Shown: in pieces, positions 62,192-64,000 of the stretch
Layout of the letters: every line of letters begins with the position of its first letter
How positions within the stretch are numbered: position 1 is the stretch's first letter
DNA from: Polaribacter sp. SA4-10
Lineage (GTDB): Bacteria; Bacteroidota; Bacteroidia; Flavobacteriales; Flavobacteriaceae
Assembly (NCBI GenBank): GCA_949519155.1
Contig: CATIQU010000035.1
Coordinates: 124,001 to 188,000 of the forward strand
Reading direction: 5' to 3'
DNA: 64,000 nt
The notes under the pieces: generated by a model
What the model was told of the DNA's origin: nothing
The model's input: only the letters and a program-made list of their open reading frames with translations
Database searches by the model: none
Made by a program: the position numbers and the translations under genes

Positions 62192-62494
62192 TAACTAAAT
62201 AAATATTTTTTAAAAATTATTATATAAGAGATAAAATACCTTACTTAAAATTAAATATCGAACAAATTTAATGGAGTTGTGTATTCTGTCTTAACTGCAA
62301 AGATAATATTTTTAACTGATTTATCGAACTACATCACAAAAAAACAATTGAGAACAACTTTTCTGATTTATAAAACTACCTGAAGCAATTGAACTTTCTT
62401 ATCCGCAGTAGTTTCTGATAATTAAAATGAAAGTATTAATAGTTCTTCTTTGATTGTTCAGTTATTTTAATAGTTTTACAACAGATTTAAAAAA
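62192..62494. other. 303-bp divergent intergenic region
   Basis: AT-rich region between the cold-shock-domain gene and the haloperoxidase-like gene. No TAnnTTTG box, hairpin or coding signal that I can support on either strand. Confidence 0.5.
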
Positions 62495-64000
62495 ATGATT
62501 AAAAAGTACCTTTTTATATTTTTCTTCTTAATCATCGCGATTATTCCAACAACACTAAATGGCCAGCATTCTATTGCTAGGGAATGGAATGAACAATTAT
62601 TAGAAGCAATAAGAAAAGATTTTGCCCGTCCTACAGTACATGCTAGAAACCTGTTTCATTCCTCTGCGTTAATGTATGATGCCTGGGCGATTTTTAACAA
62701 TGCAGCACAACCTGTTTTTTTAGGGACTACTTTTGGTGATTATTTCACAGACTACGCTCCTATTGCAATTCCGATTAATAAAAAAGAAGCCAGCAAAGAA
62801 ATAATGAGTTACGCTGTTTTTAGACTGTTAATTCATCGGTTTGAAAATTCTCCAAATGCGTTGGAAACATTGGCTTCCTTAGAAGAATTTTTCACCTCTT
62901 TGGGATATGATAAAAGTAATACCTCTTTGGATTATAGTAACGGTTCTTATGCAGCACTTGGAAATTATATGGCAAGTAAAATGATCGATTTTGGTTTGCA
63001 AGATGGCGCGAATGAAGATAATGCCTATGAAAATCAGTTTTACGAAACTATCAACAATCCCTTAGCGTTGGAACTGTATGAAAACAATGATGAAATTGAC
63101 CCAAACAGATGGCAACCCTTGGCTTTTGACGTGTTTATCGATCAATCTGGAAACCCTTTTCCTTTAAATACACCCGCTTTTTTAAGTCCAGAATGGGGAG
63201 AAGTAACCCCTTTTTCGTTACAAAATACAGATTTAGAAATTCTAGACAATGGTTTTGATTCGTATGTATATAATAATCCCGAAGCCCCCGTATATATACA
63301 AAACTCTAATGAAAACGGCATTGAAGACCCTTATAAATGGCATTTTTCATTGGTAATTTCTTGGTCTGCACAATTAGACCCAACCGATGATGTACTCATT
63401 AACATCTCTCCAAATACGATTGGGAATGTTGCTTTGAGTGATTTTCCAGCAACCTTTAATGAATACAAGAACTTTTATAATTTTGAAAATGGAGGCGACA
63501 TTGGCGAAGGACATCAAGAAAACCCTACTACCAGCGAAGCTTATGAGGACAATTTTGTAAAAAGAGCTGATTATGCGAGAGTTCTAGCAGAGTTTTGGGC
63601 AGATGGCCCCGACTCCGAGACCCCTCCAGGACACTGGTTTACGATTTTAAATTACGTAAGTGACCATCCACTTTCCAAAAAAACTTTTGGAAATTCTTCC
63701 AGAGAACTTCATACACTAGAATGGGATGTGAAAAGTTATTTAACCCTAAGTGGTGCTATGCATGATGTTGCTATTAATATCTGGGGTATTAAAGGTTATT
63801 ACGACTATATACGCCCTATTTCTGCAATTAGATACATGGCATCTAAAGGACAAAGTACAAATATGAGCTTGCCAAATTACGATCCACATGGATTGCCTTT
63901 AATTGAAAATTTAATAGCAGTAATTGCCGAAGGAGATGCTTTAGCAGGCAGTAACAATCAACATCTTGGAAAAATAAAAATAAAATCATGGAAAGGGCCC
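62495..64000 (+). CDS. Vanadium-dependent haloperoxidase/PAP2-like secreted protein, N-terminal part
   Basis: Not in the ORF track because it runs off the end. 502 codons open from the ATG at 62495. A signal peptide (YLFIFFFLIIAIIPTTLNGQ) is followed by RNLFHSSALMYDAWAIFN, FWADGPDSETPPGHWF and IRPISAIRYMASKGQ, the conserved blocks of vanadium haloperoxidase-related PAP2 proteins (RPxSAIR contributes vanadate ligands in relatives). The final His-containing block lies outside the window, so completeness cannot be judged. Exported; the substrate is either halide or a phosphoester. Confidence 0.8.
   Translation, partial: MIKKYLFIFFFLIIAIIPTTLNGQHSIAREWNEQLLEAIRKDFARPTVHARNLFHSSALMYDAWAIFNNAAQPVFLGTTFGDYFTDYAPIAIPINKKEASKEIMSYAVFRLLIHRFENSPNALETLASLEEFFTSLGYDKSNTSLDYSNGSYAALGNYMASKMIDFGLQDGANEDNAYENQFYETINNPLALELYENNDEIDPNRWQPLAFDVFIDQSGNPFPLNTPAFLSPEWGEVTPFSLQNTDLEILDNGFDSYVYNNPEAPVYIQNSNENGIEDPYKWHFSLVISWSAQLDPTDDVLINISPNTIGNVALSDFPATFNEYKNFYNFENGGDIGEGHQENPTTSEAYEDNFVKRADYARVLAEFWADGPDSETPPGHWFTILNYVSDHPLSKKTFGNSSRELHTLEWDVKSYLTLSGAMHDVAINIWGIKGYYDYIRPISAIRYMASKGQSTNMSLPNYDPHGLPLIENLIAVIAEGDALAGSNNQHLGKIKIKSWKGP

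Overview
The window comes from a marine-type member of the Flavobacteriaceae (Bacteroidota), close to the Polaribacter/Tenacibaculum kind. The evidence is low GC, flavobacterial promoters (TAnnTTTG at -7, in the best cases TTG/TTTG about 19-20 bp upstream), type IX secretion (T9SS) genes and cargo, a fused LpxC-FabZ, a fused alpha/beta 2-oxoacid dehydrogenase E1, a bacillithiol-system protein and many DUF families typical of the group. I see no insertion sequence, phage, CRISPR array or rRNA. It reads as ordinary chromosome, mostly housekeeping genes.

Layout. 1-10 kb: edge of a degenerate DEAD-box protein, a pseudouridine synthase, an MDR oxidoreductase, fused E1, an Lrp regulator, an M14 peptidase, an XRE regulator and an M1 aminopeptidase. 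9.4-11.5 kb: an ECF sigma operon with two DUF4252 proteins. 11.6-17 kb: a broken S41 peptidase, a patatin, a BNR/Ycf48-like lipoprotein, peptidase T and an acyltransferase. 17-25 kb: rmuC, a T9SS-sorted FG-GAP/ASPIC protein, glyA, fahA, an SF2 helicase and ytxJ. 25-32.6 kb: a histidine phosphatase, a methyltransferase, smpB, maf, a transketolase C-half, an outer-membrane barrel, an FKBP-like lipoprotein, an S4 protein, a phosphoribosyltransferase and aroK. 32.7-32.9 kb: tRNA-Lys(TTT) and tRNA-Leu(GAG). 33-38 kb: a carboxypeptidase-regulatory-like protein, a prohibitin-like protein, a thioesterase, a CPXCG protein and a large VWA-type membrane protein. 38-46 kb: fabG, sucD and the lipid A cluster (lpxD paralogue, efp, lpxA, lpxC-fabZ, lpxD, HD hydrolase). 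46-50 kb: porX, a DUF1287 protein, tsaE and ald. 50.4-54.5 kb: a large T9SS type-B surface protein gene with three in-frame stops. 54.5-64 kb: a DUF4258 protein, a TrmH-like methyltransferase, two DEAD-box helicases around an unusual SDR, two cold-shock proteins, an EamA transporter and the start of a vanadium-haloperoxidase-like gene.

How they work together: the lpx block makes the lipid A core of the outer membrane. PorX regulates T9SS, which would export the type-A and type-B sorted proteins seen here. The M14, M1, PepT and S41 peptidases with FahA, Ald, GlyA and fused E1 point to life on peptides and amino acids. The DEAD-box and cold-shock genes form an RNA-remodelling, cold-adaptation set.

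The most unusual signal is gene interruption with the reading frame kept. One 4.1 kb gene has three in-frame stops and no frameshift. An S41 peptidase has one in-frame TAA plus one homopolymer frameshift. A small membrane-protein gene missing from the ORF track has one in-frame TGA. All three stop codons occur, and each is also used as a normal terminator here, so a changed genetic code is unlikely. Recent loss of function, sequence error, or readthrough are the alternatives. I found no convincing undescribed multi-gene system.
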